NCBI RefSeq assembly: GCF_024138675.1
Contig: NZ_CP090959.1
Coordinates: 2,077,501-2,141,500 of the forward strand
DNA length: 64,000 nucleotides
Source: Simiduia sp. 21SJ11W-1
GTDB taxonomy: Bacteria; Pseudomonadota; Gammaproteobacteria; Pseudomonadales; Cellvibrionaceae
Reading direction: 5' to 3'
Position numbers and translations under genes: made by a program
In this document: positions 46,449 through 54,976 of the stretch, one piece after another
How the letters are laid out: the number at the start of each line of letters is the position of its first letter
How positions within the stretch are numbered: the first letter of the stretch is position 1
The notes under the pieces: model-generated
What the model saw: only the letters and a program-made list of their open reading frames with translations
Database searches by the model: none
Told to the model about the DNA's origin: nothing

Positions 46449-47360
46449 ATGTGGTTTAAAAACTTACAAATCTATCGCATCAGCGAGGGTTACGACCTCA
46501 ATCTTGCAACACTCAGTGATGCACTGGCTGAACAAGCCTTTACGCCCTGCTCGCAGCAAGAAATGACCAAATCCGGCTGGGTTTCGCCACTGGGCAAACA
46601 CGCTACGGAACTTGCCCACGTGGCGCAAAATGCGGCATTGATTACCCTGCGCAAGGAAGAGAAAGTCATTCCCGCAGCCGTGCTGCGCGACATGGTAGAA
46701 GACAAAGCCCAGCAAATTGAAGCCGCCGAAGAGCGCCGGGTTTACCGCAAAGAAAAAGAGCAGATGAAAGAAGAGATTCTGTTCGAATGCCTGCCCCGCG
46801 CCTTGCGCAAAAGCCGCCGCACCCATGCGCTGATCGACCTGGAGCTTGGGCTGATCATTGTGGATGCCTCAAGCCCCGCGCGCGCCGAAGAGCTGATTAC
46901 CCTGCTGCGCCAAACCTTGGGTTCGCTACCGCTATCACTTATGCAATACGAATACTCGCCCGCCGTGCAAATGACCGAGTGGGTAGCGGGCAACAACCTG
47001 CCAGATGTCTGGGCACTGGAACACGAGTGCGAACTGCGCGAGAGCGGCGAAGACGGCGCCATTATCAAATGCAAACGCCACGATTTGGCCTGTGAAGAGA
47101 TCCAGCAACACCTGCAGGCGGGCAAGCAGGTGGTTCAGCTGGCGCTTAACTGGCAACAACAGCTCACCTTCCTACTTACCCACGAAGGCCATATCAAGCG
47201 GTTGGGCTTTGGCGATGAGCTAAAGCAGGAAGCCCAAGACAGCGGCGGCGACCAACTGGCACTGCTTGACAGCGAATTTGCGCTCATGACCTTAACCCTG
47301 CGGCGTTTTCTGCCAGACCTTGCCCAAGCACTCGGCGGCCACAAAGCCGAAGCCGTGTAA
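46449..47360 (+). CDS. rdgC: Recombination-associated protein RdgC
   Basis: RdgC forms a ring dimer on DNA and restrains RecA-promoted strand exchange. The 303-residue length matches E. coli, and MWFKNLQIYRI at the start, KSGWVSPLG, and RKEEKVIPAAVLRD are typical. ATG has GGA at seven bases. It stands 25 bases after the SirB2 gene and could be co-transcribed. Confidence 0.95.
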   Translation: MWFKNLQIYRISEGYDLNLATLSDALAEQAFTPCSQQEMTKSGWVSPLGKHATELAHVAQNAALITLRKEEKVIPAAVLRDMVEDKAQQIEAAEERRVYRKEKEQMKEEILFECLPRALRKSRRTHALIDLELGLIIVDASSPARAEELITLLRQTLGSLPLSLMQYEYSPAVQMTEWVAGNNLPDVWALEHECELRESGEDGAIIKCKRHDLACEEIQQHLQAGKQVVQLALNWQQQLTFLLTHEGHIKRLGFGDELKQEAQDSGGDQLALLDSEFALMTLTLRRFLPDLAQALGGHKAEAV

Positions 47361-47373
47361 GTTTTTGTAAAAC

Positions 47374-47407
47374 CTGGCAATGGCGGCAGTTAGTACCCCA
47401 TTGCCAG
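47374..47407 (+). terminator. Hairpin downstream of rdgC
   Basis: CTGGCAATGG (47374-47383) pairs perfectly with CCATTGCCAG (47398-47407) around a 14-base loop, 14 bases after the rdgC stop. No T-run follows. Confidence 0.4.
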
Positions 47408-47480
47408 CTAATGCTAAGGTATTAACCGGGTTTTGGATTCGATCACAAGACTAATGGCACAGAGCTCACAAAACAGACTA

Positions 47481-47509
47481 TTGACTTAGTTAAAAACTTG
47501 ACGTATACC
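47481..47509 (+). promoter_or_regulatory. Strong sigma70-like promoter of the 177-residue secreted protein gene
   Basis: TTGACT (47481-47486) and TATACC (47504-47509) with an ideal 17-base spacer; the leader to the ATG is about 48 bases. A second TTGACG at 47499 could also serve with TTCTAA (17 bases). Confidence 0.65.
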
Positions 47510-47563
47510 ATGCAAGGTGATTCTAAAAATAACGCAAAAGCATAAAAACTACGGCGGCTAATC

Positions 47564-48097
47564 ATGAAAAAGATCATTCTTGCTCTCGGACTCTTGGGGC
47601 TTTTTGCAGCTCCTGCGACCCTGGCTTGCGACGAAGCTTGCCAAAGGGAAAAGGCTGCAAAAAACACCGGACAAGACTTCCCCAGTTACTTAACCTGGAA
47701 ATACTGTGAAGGTATTGCCGGCGAATTCATGACATCTACCATGAAAAGCCTGCAAAGCTACACAGAGGAACACCTTGACGTAACCCGTCGCCGGGGCATG
47801 CGCAACACCAAAAGCTACCTCGAACAGCGCAAAGACTGGCTAAACGAGTGCGACAGCTACATGGCTGCCACGGGCAAAGGCCGCATTTTCCGCGATGACA
47901 AAACCACTAAGAACATCATGGCCGCCATCGACAGTGTCAATGCCGAGCTGGATTCACTTCTTAAAGGGGTGACCTACGCCAACGAAGGCGGTGACGACAC
48001 CCAGGTTGCGCAAACCAAGTTTGATGAACTCTTTACCCTGGTAGACAACCACAAGAATCTACTGCTGATGAAGGGTTACATGATTACCTCGCGCTAA
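47564..48097 (+). CDS. Secreted protein of unknown function
   Basis: The 177-residue precursor has a clear signal peptide (KKIILALGLLGLFAAPATLA, cleavage near residue 21). The mature part begins CDEACQREKAAK and is predicted helical, with four Cys in all: two at the new N-terminus (CDEAC), one in KYCEGI and one in NECDSY. Two disulfides in the periplasm are plausible. A good promoter lies upstream and a terminator follows. No family recognised; alanine just before the N-terminal Cys resembles, but does not fully match, a lipobox (TLAC), so a lipoprotein is possible. Confidence 0.78.
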   Translation: MKKIILALGLLGLFAAPATLACDEACQREKAAKNTGQDFPSYLTWKYCEGIAGEFMTSTMKSLQSYTEEHLDVTRRRGMRNTKSYLEQRKDWLNECDSYMAATGKGRIFRDDKTTKNIMAAIDSVNAELDSLLKGVTYANEGGDDTQVAQTKFDELFTLVDNHKNLLLMKGYMITSR

Positions 48098-48116
48098 GGC
48101 AGGTAATCACCCAACG

Positions 48117-48144
48117 AAAAACGCCAGCTTATGCTGGCGTTTTT
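48117..48144. terminator. Bidirectional terminator
   Basis: AAAAACGCCAGC and GCTGGCGTTTTT form a 12-bp stem with the loop TTAT. It ends the secreted protein gene on the plus strand and overlaps the last codons of the minus-strand gene. Confidence 0.85.
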
Positions 48145-48425
48145 GTTTCTGACTTGCGCTTGATCGACAATACCGGCCGATCCACATTGGATTTTGGCAT
48201 GGCGGGCTTGGGCCTTGGGGCGGCTTTCTGCTTGGCCGCACGGGCAATAGCTTCAACGCCCAATCGCAATAATCGCGCCTGATCGATCACGCTTAAGCCC
48301 TGGGGGAACTTTCCGGGGTTCACGCCCTGTGGATCGCGGGGATTACCGTCCACTGTAATCGTGAAGCCGCTGCTGTGCTTGGCCGACTGGCCATCTGGGC
48401 CTACTACCCAATCTTCAAAATCCAT
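48129..48425 (-). CDS. Small basic-tailed protein of unknown function
   Basis: A 98-residue protein with a conserved-looking N-terminal half (MDFEDWVVGPDGQSAKHSSG, then TVDGNPRDPQGVNPGKFPQG) and a Lys/Arg/Pro-rich tail. ATG at 48425 and GTG at 48434 are both possible: AGGAAGG lies upstream of both. The 3' end lies inside the shared terminator hairpin. No family recognised. Confidence 0.6.
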   Translation of the reverse strand: MDFEDWVVGPDGQSAKHSSGFTITVDGNPRDPQGVNPGKFPQGLSVIDQARLLRLGVEAIARAAKQKAAPRPKPAMPKSNVDRPVLSIKRKSETKTPA

Positions 48426-48610
48426 GAGTACCACTACCTTCCTAAATATCCCTTACTGCCCGACCCTGAACGCTCGCGAGCGCGGCAATCAGTTTGCTCG
48501 AACCACCCTACCGGCTTCAATAAAGAGGCGCATTACACCATAAAATTGCCGCAATAGGATACTAAACCTTCGTTCAGGCTGCTGTGCGCGATATCCCATT
48601 GCGCGCGGCC

Positions 48611-50035
48611 TCAGGGCTTGGGCCTTATCAGCTCATCCAGCAGTGTTGGGTCGTCAAAGTGACGCCGGCCGGTAAAGGCCACGGCGTGATGGCCCGGCGC
48701 GCGATGACTGCCGGTTGCCGGCACACCCATGGGCCAGAAAAACAGCGCTTCACTACGGCCGGATTCAGGCACAACGCCACGGGCATCAAACACCGCCCAA
48801 TACTGCCGCACGGCCTCGGAAAAGCGGCTGTAAATGCCGACGCCAGCCCACTGCACAGGCGCAACGCCCAACTGCACGAAGGTACCATTTACAGGCCCAT
48901 TTCCAACACCCAGCAGCGCATGGTCATTTTCGCTGAGATACACCACCGGCCCCTCGCCCAAGGCAAGCTCGCCACCCACGAAATGCGGCTCCTGCCAGAA
49001 ATCCTCATTGGGCACGCTCTGGTAACCCTTAGCCGGGTAAAGCTGATACCAGCAACCACAGGTATGCATGGCGTCATAGGCAATGGGGCGCCCATCGGCG
49101 GCCAGATGCACACGCCAATGAATGCCATCCAGGGTGCCTGCCAATACATCCAACGGCCCCTTTGCCGGGCGCTCGGCAAACCAGATTTGGTAATTAAGCT
49201 GCAGCACGGGCGCGCCCTCAAACCGCCCAAGGCTCGGGTAGACATACATCAATGGCTGCCCGGTATTAAACTCAAGCAGGCCGTTATCAGTGCGCCCAAG
49301 GCGGCCCGGCATATTGGCACCGGCCACCGCGGCGGGGCTATCGGCCACAGCAAACACCGGCGCCCAGCGTGAAAACAAGCTGCTCCAAGCGGCCACATCG
49401 GCAGGTAAACCCTCGCCTACCAGCGCCCTGGCCGAAAAGAGAGCCGAGAAGTGCGCGGAAGCCGTGAAACTCTCGCGGACGAAATTTGCCTTGAAATAGC
49501 GCCACTCAGCAGCTGCAGGGGAAAAGTCCGCTTGCTGCCTGGCCATGTGGTTAAGCTCGCCTTCAACGCCTGCCAGAAACGCCAAGCGCGTGAGTGGGTA
49601 GAGCCCAATGGCGCGCAGGCCGGTGCGGTATTCATCGGGTATGGTGGTGGCAGTTTTCAGGGCTGCCCAGCTAGGGGTATCCCCCGCAATTGAAGCGAGC
49701 ACGGGCGCCATGCATGCCGGCACCTCAAGTTGCAATGCCTCGCTCGCCAAGAGGTTGGCCCACTGCAACCAATGCAGCCGCTCGGCTTGGGTTGCCGCCG
49801 AATCAAAACGCGCGGCAAGGTCGCGGTTCACGCGCAAAAAAGGTGCGCCTTTAACCTCAAAATACGGCGTGTATTGGCGCTGTTTTAGCGCCTCTGTAAA
49901 GGGGGCAATACAGGTTTGATGATTGGTGGCCACCAGGCGCACAGGCTGTGGCGCACAGGCGCTGAGGAGGCCGGCCAACAGACCGACCAGTGCGAGAATA
50001 CGGCTACTTTGCCGCCTGTTGGCGCGCTTTGGCAC
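48611..50035 (-). CDS. Large lipoprotein of unknown function overlapping trhO
   Basis: The 474-residue precursor has a lipoprotein signal ([15 protein letters not shown], Cys 27). The mature domain is rich in aromatic residues and has several Cys ([25 protein letters not shown]), with segments such as [21 protein letters not shown] and [17 protein letters not shown] suggesting a folded periplasmic domain. GTG at 50035 is the only start giving a signal peptide. It lies 32 bases inside the end of trhO, with GGAG 11 bases upstream. I do not recognise a characterised family. Confidence 0.72.
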   Translation of the reverse strand: MPKRANRRQSSRILALVGLLAGLLSACAPQPVRLVATNHQTCIAPFTEALKQRQYTPYFEVKGAPFLRVNRDLAARFDSAATQAERLHWLQWANLLASEALQLEVPACMAPVLASIAGDTPSWAALKTATTIPDEYRTGLRAIGLYPLTRLAFLAGVEGELNHMARQQADFSPAAAEWRYFKANFVRESFTASAHFSALFSARALVGEGLPADVAAWSSLFSRWAPVFAVADSPAAVAGANMPGRLGRTDNGLLEFNTGQPLMYVYPSLGRFEGAPVLQLNYQIWFAERPAKGPLDVLAGTLDGIHWRVHLAADGRPIAYDAMHTCGCWYQLYPAKGYQSVPNEDFWQEPHFVGGELALGEGPVVYLSENDHALLGVGNGPVNGTFVQLGVAPVQWAGVGIYSRFSEAVRQYWAVFDARGVVPESGRSEALFFWPMGVPATGSHRAPGHHAVAFTGRRHFDDPTLLDELIRPKP

Positions 50036-50960
50036 GTTGCTGGCGCTCCGTTGGTGCGCGGCCTATGTGGGCTTCATTGCGTTGCTTGGCCAATTCAATC
50101 TGGCGCTGACGCTCCTCAAAACGGCGGCGCTGCTCATCGGTGAGCAGGTGGTGGCAGCGCGGGCAACAAACGCCCTGCTCGAAGGTGCTGGCCTGCTTAT
50201 CAGCCTCGGTTATGGGGTGGCGGCAACCGTGGCAAAGGTCGTAACTGCCGCGCTCTAGTGCATGATTCACCGCCACGCGGTTGTCGAACACATAACACTC
50301 GCCCTGCCACAGCGATTCAGACTCGGGCACCTTTTCAAGGTAATTGAGAATGCCGCCTTTGAGGTGGTACACCTCGTCAAACCCCTGCGATTTCAAAAGC
50401 GCCGTGGATTTCTCACAGCGGATACCGCCAGTGCAGAACATGGCCACTTTCTTGTGCTTGGCAGGGTCCAGGGTTTGTTTGATGTACTCGGGAAAGTCGC
50501 GAAAGCTCTCGGTTTTCGGATCTATGGCGCCCTTGAAGCTGCCCACTTCATACTCGTAGTAGTTGCGGGTATCTATAACCGTAACCTCCGGATCGCTGAT
50601 CAGCGCGTTCCAGTCTTCGGGCTCCACGTAGGTGCCCACCACTTCCAGCGGGTCTATGCCGGGCACGCCCATGGTCACAATCTCTTTTTTGAGTTTGACC
50701 TTGGTGCGATAAAAAGGCATTTCCTCCTCAAAGGACTCCTTGGAATCGAGTTCCGCGAAGGCGGGCTTAGCCTTGAGGTACAACAGCAAATCATCAATGG
50801 CCGCGCGAGTACCGGCAACAGTGCCGTTAATGCCCTCAGAGGCCAGCAACAAGGTGCCTTTTACCCCCAAGCGCGTCATCTCTTCCAGCAAGGGCTCACG
50901 CAAATCGCGGTAATTGGGCAGGGTTACGAACTTGTAAAGCGCGCACACAACGTAAGACAT
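50004..50960 (-). CDS. trhO: tRNA uridine(34) 5-hydroxylase TrhO (YceA, rhodanese family)
   Basis: Oxygen-dependent hydroxylation of uridine 34 in certain tRNAs, forming 5-hydroxyuridine. The 318-residue protein has an N-terminal acylphosphatase-like domain ([17 protein letters not shown]), a rhodanese domain with the active-site loop [10 protein letters not shown] (Cys 176), and a C-terminal Cys-rich zinc-like segment (LCHGCRHPI and [11 protein letters not shown]). ATG at 50960 is chosen; a TTG three codons upstream is in frame. The tail is a charged, Arg/Gln-rich extension. Confidence 0.93.
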   Translation of the reverse strand: MSYVVCALYKFVTLPNYRDLREPLLEEMTRLGVKGTLLLASEGINGTVAGTRAAIDDLLLYLKAKPAFAELDSKESFEEEMPFYRTKVKLKKEIVTMGVPGIDPLEVVGTYVEPEDWNALISDPEVTVIDTRNYYEYEVGSFKGAIDPKTESFRDFPEYIKQTLDPAKHKKVAMFCTGGIRCEKSTALLKSQGFDEVYHLKGGILNYLEKVPESESLWQGECYVFDNRVAVNHALERGSYDLCHGCRHPITEADKQASTFEQGVCCPRCHHLLTDEQRRRFEERQRQIELAKQRNEAHIGRAPTERQQRAKARQQAAK

Positions 50961-51036
50961 GAAATACAACCATCAATAACTATCAAAAAGCAGCCGCGCA
51001 TTGTAGTGACTGCTCAAATACTGCACAACCGGCAAT

Positions 51037-51381
51037 TCAGCCCGCCTTGCTGCCACCCAGGCACTTGGGTGAATCAGGCGCAGCCGCGCCCTGCCACTGG
51101 CCGGGCGACCAGGTATGCAAGGCCAGCGCGTGAATCTCGCCCATTATCTCGCCCAGGGCGCCATACACCAGCTGGTGTTGCTGCACCAGTCGTTTACCCT
51201 CGAACGCCGCTGCCACCAACTGCACCTTAAAGTGCGATTCAGAGCCAGGCGGCACATTGTGCATGTGGCTTTCGTTTTCTATACGCAACATTTGCGGGCT
51301 AAAGGCCCGGGTAAGCGCTTGTTCAATTCGGGCCTGCATTGGCCCTTGGGGCAATGTTGGCTGGCTTGGGTGATCTGGCAT
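51037..51381 (-). CDS. bolA: BolA family protein
   Basis: BolA proteins work with monothiol glutaredoxins in iron-sulfur trafficking and influence morphology. The core HNVPPGSESHFKVQLVAAAF and the helix with HALALHTWSPGQW match E. coli BolA closely. ATG at 51381 gives 114 residues; ATG at 51339 gives 100 and aligns better with the E. coli start (MQARIEQALTRAF against MIRERIEEKLRAAF), with AAGGG very close. The true start is one of these two. Confidence 0.9.
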   Translation of the reverse strand: MPDHPSQPTLPQGPMQARIEQALTRAFSPQMLRIENESHMHNVPPGSESHFKVQLVAAAFEGKRLVQQHQLVYGALGEIMGEIHALALHTWSPGQWQGAAAPDSPKCLGGSKAG

Positions 51382-51667
51382 AGGGGTTCTACAACTCTGC
51401 TGTTTGCGTGTTTGCCGGGTGCTAGTTGGCGCGTGCAAAAACCTGCGCATGGGGCACCCGCGCGGGCAGTATTATACCCCCTCCCCTTATTAACGCGCAG
51501 CGCCCACACAAGACCCGCCCAAGTGTGAACTGGTCGAGGTTTTTTGAGCGCCGTCAAGATTTAAGATAAAAGTACCAATATGGCGCAATAAACACGCTAT
51601 GATTTCGGGTGCCACGAGCACAAACGCTAAAAATGACCCTAATGGGGCCAGCAGGGGAATACGCAAC

Positions 51668-51874
51668 ATGAGCGATCAAAAGCCGGCATTGTTTATTGAG
51701 CGCCGCCACGGGCGCGACAGACGCAAAGAGCCAGACAGCTGCAAATCATTGCCCATAGACCTCTACCACCGCAAGCGCCGCAAGAACCCCGATCGCCGCA
51801 CGCCCGGCCGCACCCTGGCCGAGCACATCAACGCCTTTTACGAAAACCAAAGCCATACCTGCGACACCCACTAG
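51668..51874 (+). CDS. Small basic protein of unknown function
   Basis: A 68-residue protein rich in Arg/Lys/His (ERRHGRDRRKEPDSC, then YHRKRRKNPDRRTPGR). ATG at 51668 has AGGGGAA at about seven bases. It could bind nucleic acid, but this is inferred from charge only. Its TAG stop and the stop of the convergent gene share the four bases CTAG (51871-51874). Confidence 0.6.
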   Translation: MSDQKPALFIERRHGRDRRKEPDSCKSLPIDLYHRKRRKNPDRRTPGRTLAEHINAFYENQSHTCDTH

Positions 51875-52338
51875 CCCGAAGCTACCGGGTAGTGGGGAAA
51901 GCGGGCAAAAAAATCCTTCACATCAAATTGCCGGCGCACCTGGGCATAATAATCCTGGTGACGATGGCGGTGAGAGTTATGACCCTCGTATTGCAAATGA
52001 TCAAGGCAGGCACTGCACACCGCCCGCTCCGCCAAATTACCGGCCCCAATATGCACCCACTCATCCGGCGGGAATTTATCGCACCAACACAGGTGATAGT
52101 CGCTAAAGCCTTCCACCCACACAATCACCCGTGCATTTTTAAAAGCCACTGTGTGATCTAGCAATTTATTCAGTGCAACCCTGGGCACCCTGAGGCCCGC
52201 ACCTGCCAATTCAACACGCTCTATGCCCGTTAAATGCAGCCGCGGGTCAAAAAACTCAAACTGCCCCAGCCGGCTTGCGCCCATTTTTTCACGCAATAAA
52301 GTAAGCGGCGGAAAATCAGCAAAATCCGGCAGTTTCAC
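51871..52338 (-). CDS. Cys/His-rich small protein, third gene of the ZorAB-like operon
   Basis: The 155-residue protein has no match I can name. Its C-terminal half carries a metal-site pattern: CxC (Cys 84, 86), then WVHIGAGNL, CxxC (Cys 108, 111), and a His cluster (His 120, 123, 125, 127). This is reminiscent of a zinc ribbon or a treble-clef/HNH-like fold but lacks a secure HNH triad. Its GTG start overlaps the OmpA-like gene's TGA (GTGA), so the two are coupled. It could be the effector or a regulator of the membrane pair encoded upstream. Confidence 0.72.
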   Translation of the reverse strand: MKLPDFADFPPLTLLREKMGASRLGQFEFFDPRLHLTGIERVELAGAGLRVPRVALNKLLDHTVAFKNARVIVWVEGFSDYHLCWCDKFPPDEWVHIGAGNLAERAVCSACLDHLQYEGHNSHRHRHQDYYAQVRRQFDVKDFFARFPHYPVASG

Positions 52339-53063
52339 GGGCTTACATCCTGCAATATGGTGGCAATGCGTCCGTCGGCATCGGTGCGCACGCGAAATTC
52401 AACCCGGCGCGAACGGGCATCGTCTTCCACGCCATTGGCATTTAATACGGGCTTTGAAGACGACAAGCCATTGGCCGTAAGGTGCGCCGTCAGCCAGGCC
52501 TTTTCAGGCGCCACACTGTTGAGCGCCAACACATAACCCAATGCCGAGCGGGTGCGCGCCTGAGACAGCGCCATATTGCGGATGTAGGCCTCATCGGGCG
52601 AGGTATCTAGGCCCCAGTCGCTGGAGGTGTGGCCTTCTATGCGCACCTCCAGAATATCCTGCCGGTATTTGGGCTGGGTAAGAATGGCCACATAACGCGG
52701 AAAAAAGTCTGCCAGAATATCTGAAAACGCGGGGTTGAGATCAGCCTCACCACGGTCGAACAACAACTCGGTATTGTAAAAGCGTAAACTCAAATCGCGA
52801 TTTAATTCCGCGCCCCACTTTGGTAAATCGTCGGCAAACTCGCGGTGTAAATCTTCATAAAGCTGGGTGCGCAGGCGATCGTATAAAATCGCCACGTCTT
52901 TAATTTTGCGCGACTCTATTTCAAGTTGCACCATGTAAATAACCGAGATTAACAGGAACACCATCATCAGGCCGCCCATCAAATCACTGACAGACACCCA
53001 GTGTTCTTCTTGCTCTAACGTATCACTCGGCGAGGGCTCGAGCCCGCTGTTGAGGTTTGCCAT
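52335..53063 (-). CDS. MotB/OmpA-like protein with membrane-embedded Asp (ZorB-like)
   Basis: A 242-residue protein with a single N-terminal membrane helix preceded by SVSDLMGGLMMVFLLISVIY; Asp 27 is at the position of the proton-binding Asp of MotB, TolR and ZorB. A periplasmic linker follows, then an OmpA-type peptidoglycan-binding domain (EVRIEGHTSSDWG, then NMALSQARTRSALGYVL and RSRRVEFRVRT). The start overlaps the end of the MotA-like gene by 41 bases, with AGGTGA nearby. It should form a proton-driven stator with that partner. ZorB rather than flagellar MotB is suggested by the absence of flagellar neighbours and the DLM-GLM helix. Confidence 0.85.
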   Translation of the reverse strand: MANLNSGLEPSPSDTLEQEEHWVSVSDLMGGLMMVFLLISVIYMVQLEIESRKIKDVAILYDRLRTQLYEDLHREFADDLPKWGAELNRDLSLRFYNTELLFDRGEADLNPAFSDILADFFPRYVAILTQPKYRQDILEVRIEGHTSSDWGLDTSPDEAYIRNMALSQARTRSALGYVLALNSVAPEKAWLTAHLTANGLSSSKPVLNANGVEDDARSRRVEFRVRTDADGRIATILQDVSP

Positions 53064-54279
53064 CGCGTTGATTCACCTGATCGGCCATATGAATAAGCTG
53101 ACGCAGCTTTTCCGTCAGCGGTGCATAATCGTTTACAAACTTTTCAGATAACGAGGTCATCTGATAACCAAAGGTTTTCAACGCCTGCACAAGCTCCTGC
53201 TCAAGGCCCTGCTCAATGGCGGCCAGATGGTTTTCCACGCGCGCATCGCTTGCTTGGGCCAGGCCCGCAAGCTGGTTGTGCACGCGCTCGGAGGTTTGGG
53301 TGAGTTGCGCAAGCGACTCGGCCAGTGCGGCATCTACTGCGCGCTGGTTTTCACTTACCGCCCGGGTGAGCTGGTCTGTGAGGCCATCAATGCGCTCACC
53401 CAGTTGCGGCAAGCCTTGCGCTGCCCGTTCAGACACATCGGCCAGCACTTCAAGCTGCGCAGATAAATTTTGCGATTGTGATTGGGTGCCGGCCAACAAA
53501 TCCCCCAAAGACGCAGACACCTGCTTGAACACTTCCGCGTGTTGCACCATATCGCGGTAGGCTTCGGCGGCTTTATCAAGCAGCTTGCCGTTGGCATCCT
53601 GGCTGGATAACAGCGCCTCCAGTTCGCGCTTGTAGTTTTCCTGCCAGGTAAGCATCTTGCCCACAGCGGCGTTCAGTTCGCGGAAGTTATCGCCATATTG
53701 CGCGTTAATTTCCGCATTGAAATCGCGCATCACTTTTTCAATGGCCACCACCAGCGCCCGCGCATTGGCTTCGGCCATTTCCGTTTGGTAGGCCTTCAAT
53801 TGCGACACTATGGCCTCGGCTGCATGCAGTTGCTCTTGGTGCTGACGCGCAAGCGCGCTGTGCAAACCGCCGGCGCCGGCATCACTTAAGCTTTGCTGGA
53901 TATCCGTAAGCAGGTTGGCAAGGTCGGTTACCGTGGCGGTGTGGTAGGTTTCCTGTTTCTTTCGCACACCCATCACCGCAAACAAGTGGCGCATTTTTAC
54001 TGCCAAAGCGCCCAACAGGCCGGCGATAGATGTCCAGAAAGCGGTTTTTAAGCCATCGATCAGTTGGGGAACAGAGGCGCTGATGTTTTCGGTATCAAAT
54101 TCCAGAAGCCCCAGTGCCACACCCAAAAAGGTGCCAAAAATACCGGTACTGGTAAGAATTGCAGGGGATTGGCCGGCGGAGTGGCTGTTATAGCCCGGGC
54201 CCACAAAATACACAGAAAGCACAAAAATCAGTGCCATCAACCCCAGAGTAAGCGGTGGAAACTCAGCCAAAAATGCCAT
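53023..54279 (-). CDS. MotA/TolQ/ExbB-like proton channel protein with long coiled-coil tail (ZorA-like)
   Basis: The 418-residue protein has three membrane helices (about residues 8-30, 42-60 and 72-95; GTFLGVALGLLEF and AFWTSIAGLLGALAV are the TolQ/MotA-type core). A long, mostly helical cytoplasmic tail (about residues 130-400) is rich in Ala, Gln, Glu and Leu. Flagellar MotA lacks such a tail; ZorA of the Zorya anti-phage system has one. The gene starts the operon. Partner stoichiometry and energy coupling are inferred from the MotA/ZorA family. Confidence 0.83.
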   Translation of the reverse strand: MAFLAEFPPLTLGLMALIFVLSVYFVGPGYNSHSAGQSPAILTSTGIFGTFLGVALGLLEFDTENISASVPQLIDGLKTAFWTSIAGLLGALAVKMRHLFAVMGVRKKQETYHTATVTDLANLLTDIQQSLSDAGAGGLHSALARQHQEQLHAAEAIVSQLKAYQTEMAEANARALVVAIEKVMRDFNAEINAQYGDNFRELNAAVGKMLTWQENYKRELEALLSSQDANGKLLDKAAEAYRDMVQHAEVFKQVSASLGDLLAGTQSQSQNLSAQLEVLADVSERAAQGLPQLGERIDGLTDQLTRAVSENQRAVDAALAESLAQLTQTSERVHNQLAGLAQASDARVENHLAAIEQGLEQELVQALKTFGYQMTSLSEKFVNDYAPLTEKLRQLIHMADQVNQRDGKPQQRARALAE

Positions 54280-54428
54280 GGCACTCCCTTTGCGCTGTAT
54301 GGTCTCACCTACGGGCCGCTCGGGCCTACGCAGCTTGATTATTATTTGTGGAGCTTATGCCCACAATATAGACCAATGGGGCTTTGGAACAAGCCCCGTG
54401 TGTCACAAAGCGCGCCAGAACTGCCCTG

Positions 54429-54884
54429 CTAGCTGCGGGCCTTACGCTGTTTGCGCTCGCCGCGCCGATCGGTGCGATGATTGGCCCGCGCGCCCTTGCG
54501 ATCCAGCCGCTGGTTTATGCGATCGCCTTTGTTGTCTAACCGGCCATTAATGCGATCGCCCTTGTTGTCTAAACGCGTTTCAATGCGGTTGCCCTTGGCA
54601 TCAAGCCTGGCTGCACGCTGGTCATTGCCTGCGTCTAGGGCCCTGTCGGCCTTGCGATCAAGGCGCTCATCAATGCGCTCGCCTTTGGTGTCCAGGCGCG
54701 CGTCAATGCGGTCGCCCTTGTTGTCCAACCGCGCATCCACCCGGTCGCCGCGGGTATCCAGGCGCGCCTCTTTGCGGTCGCCCCGCAGATCGTGGCGCTC
54801 GGCAATGGTCTCTTGCGCCGCCGCCATGCCACACCACAAAACCGTGGCCATACCCAGTGCCAAAACAGGAAGTTGAACTTTCAT
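54429..54884 (-). CDS. Secreted hendecapeptide-repeat protein
   Basis: The 151-residue precursor has a signal peptide (KVQLPVLALGMATVLWCGMAAA). The mature part consists almost wholly of imperfect 11-residue repeats of the type RLDNKGDRIDA. It is extremely rich in Arg, Asp, Lys and Gly and has no hydrophobic core, suggesting an extended coiled or fibrous structure. ATG at 54884 has AAAGGG six bases upstream. The role is unknown; a cell-envelope or surface function is plausible. Confidence 0.78.
   Translation of the reverse strand: MKVQLPVLALGMATVLWCGMAAAQETIAERHDLRGDRKEARLDTRGDRVDARLDNKGDRIDARLDTKGERIDERLDRKADRALDAGNDQRAARLDAKGNRIETRLDNKGDRINGRLDNKGDRINQRLDRKGARANHRTDRRGERKQRKARS
54435..54794 (-). 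repeat. 33-bp coding repeats
   Basis: Ten or so imperfect copies of a 33-base unit encode LD(N/T/R/A)KG(D/E/N)RI--R. The copies around 54530 and 54715 share the core TCGCCCTTGTTGTC on the plus strand. Copy number may vary by slippage or recombination. Confidence 0.8.
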
Positions 54885-54976
54885 AATGAACCCTTTCATT
54901 GGTTGTAAGTGTTGTTTATTCAACCACTACAACGGGGCCCGTTTGATTTGGTTGACACTGGCAGTAAAAAACAGGC

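Noticed and set aside
48584-49372. 262-codon plus-strand frame opposite the large lipoprotein gene
   Set aside because: The minus strand has a signal peptide with lipobox; the plus frame is basic and low-complexity.
50262-51230. 322-codon plus-strand frame antisense to trhO and the bolA 3' end
   Set aside because: trhO and bolA are clear on the minus strand; the frame has low-complexity composition.
51871-54279. Flagellar stator MotAB
   Set aside because: The MotA-like protein has only three membrane helices and a long coiled-coil tail, and no flagellar gene is nearby.
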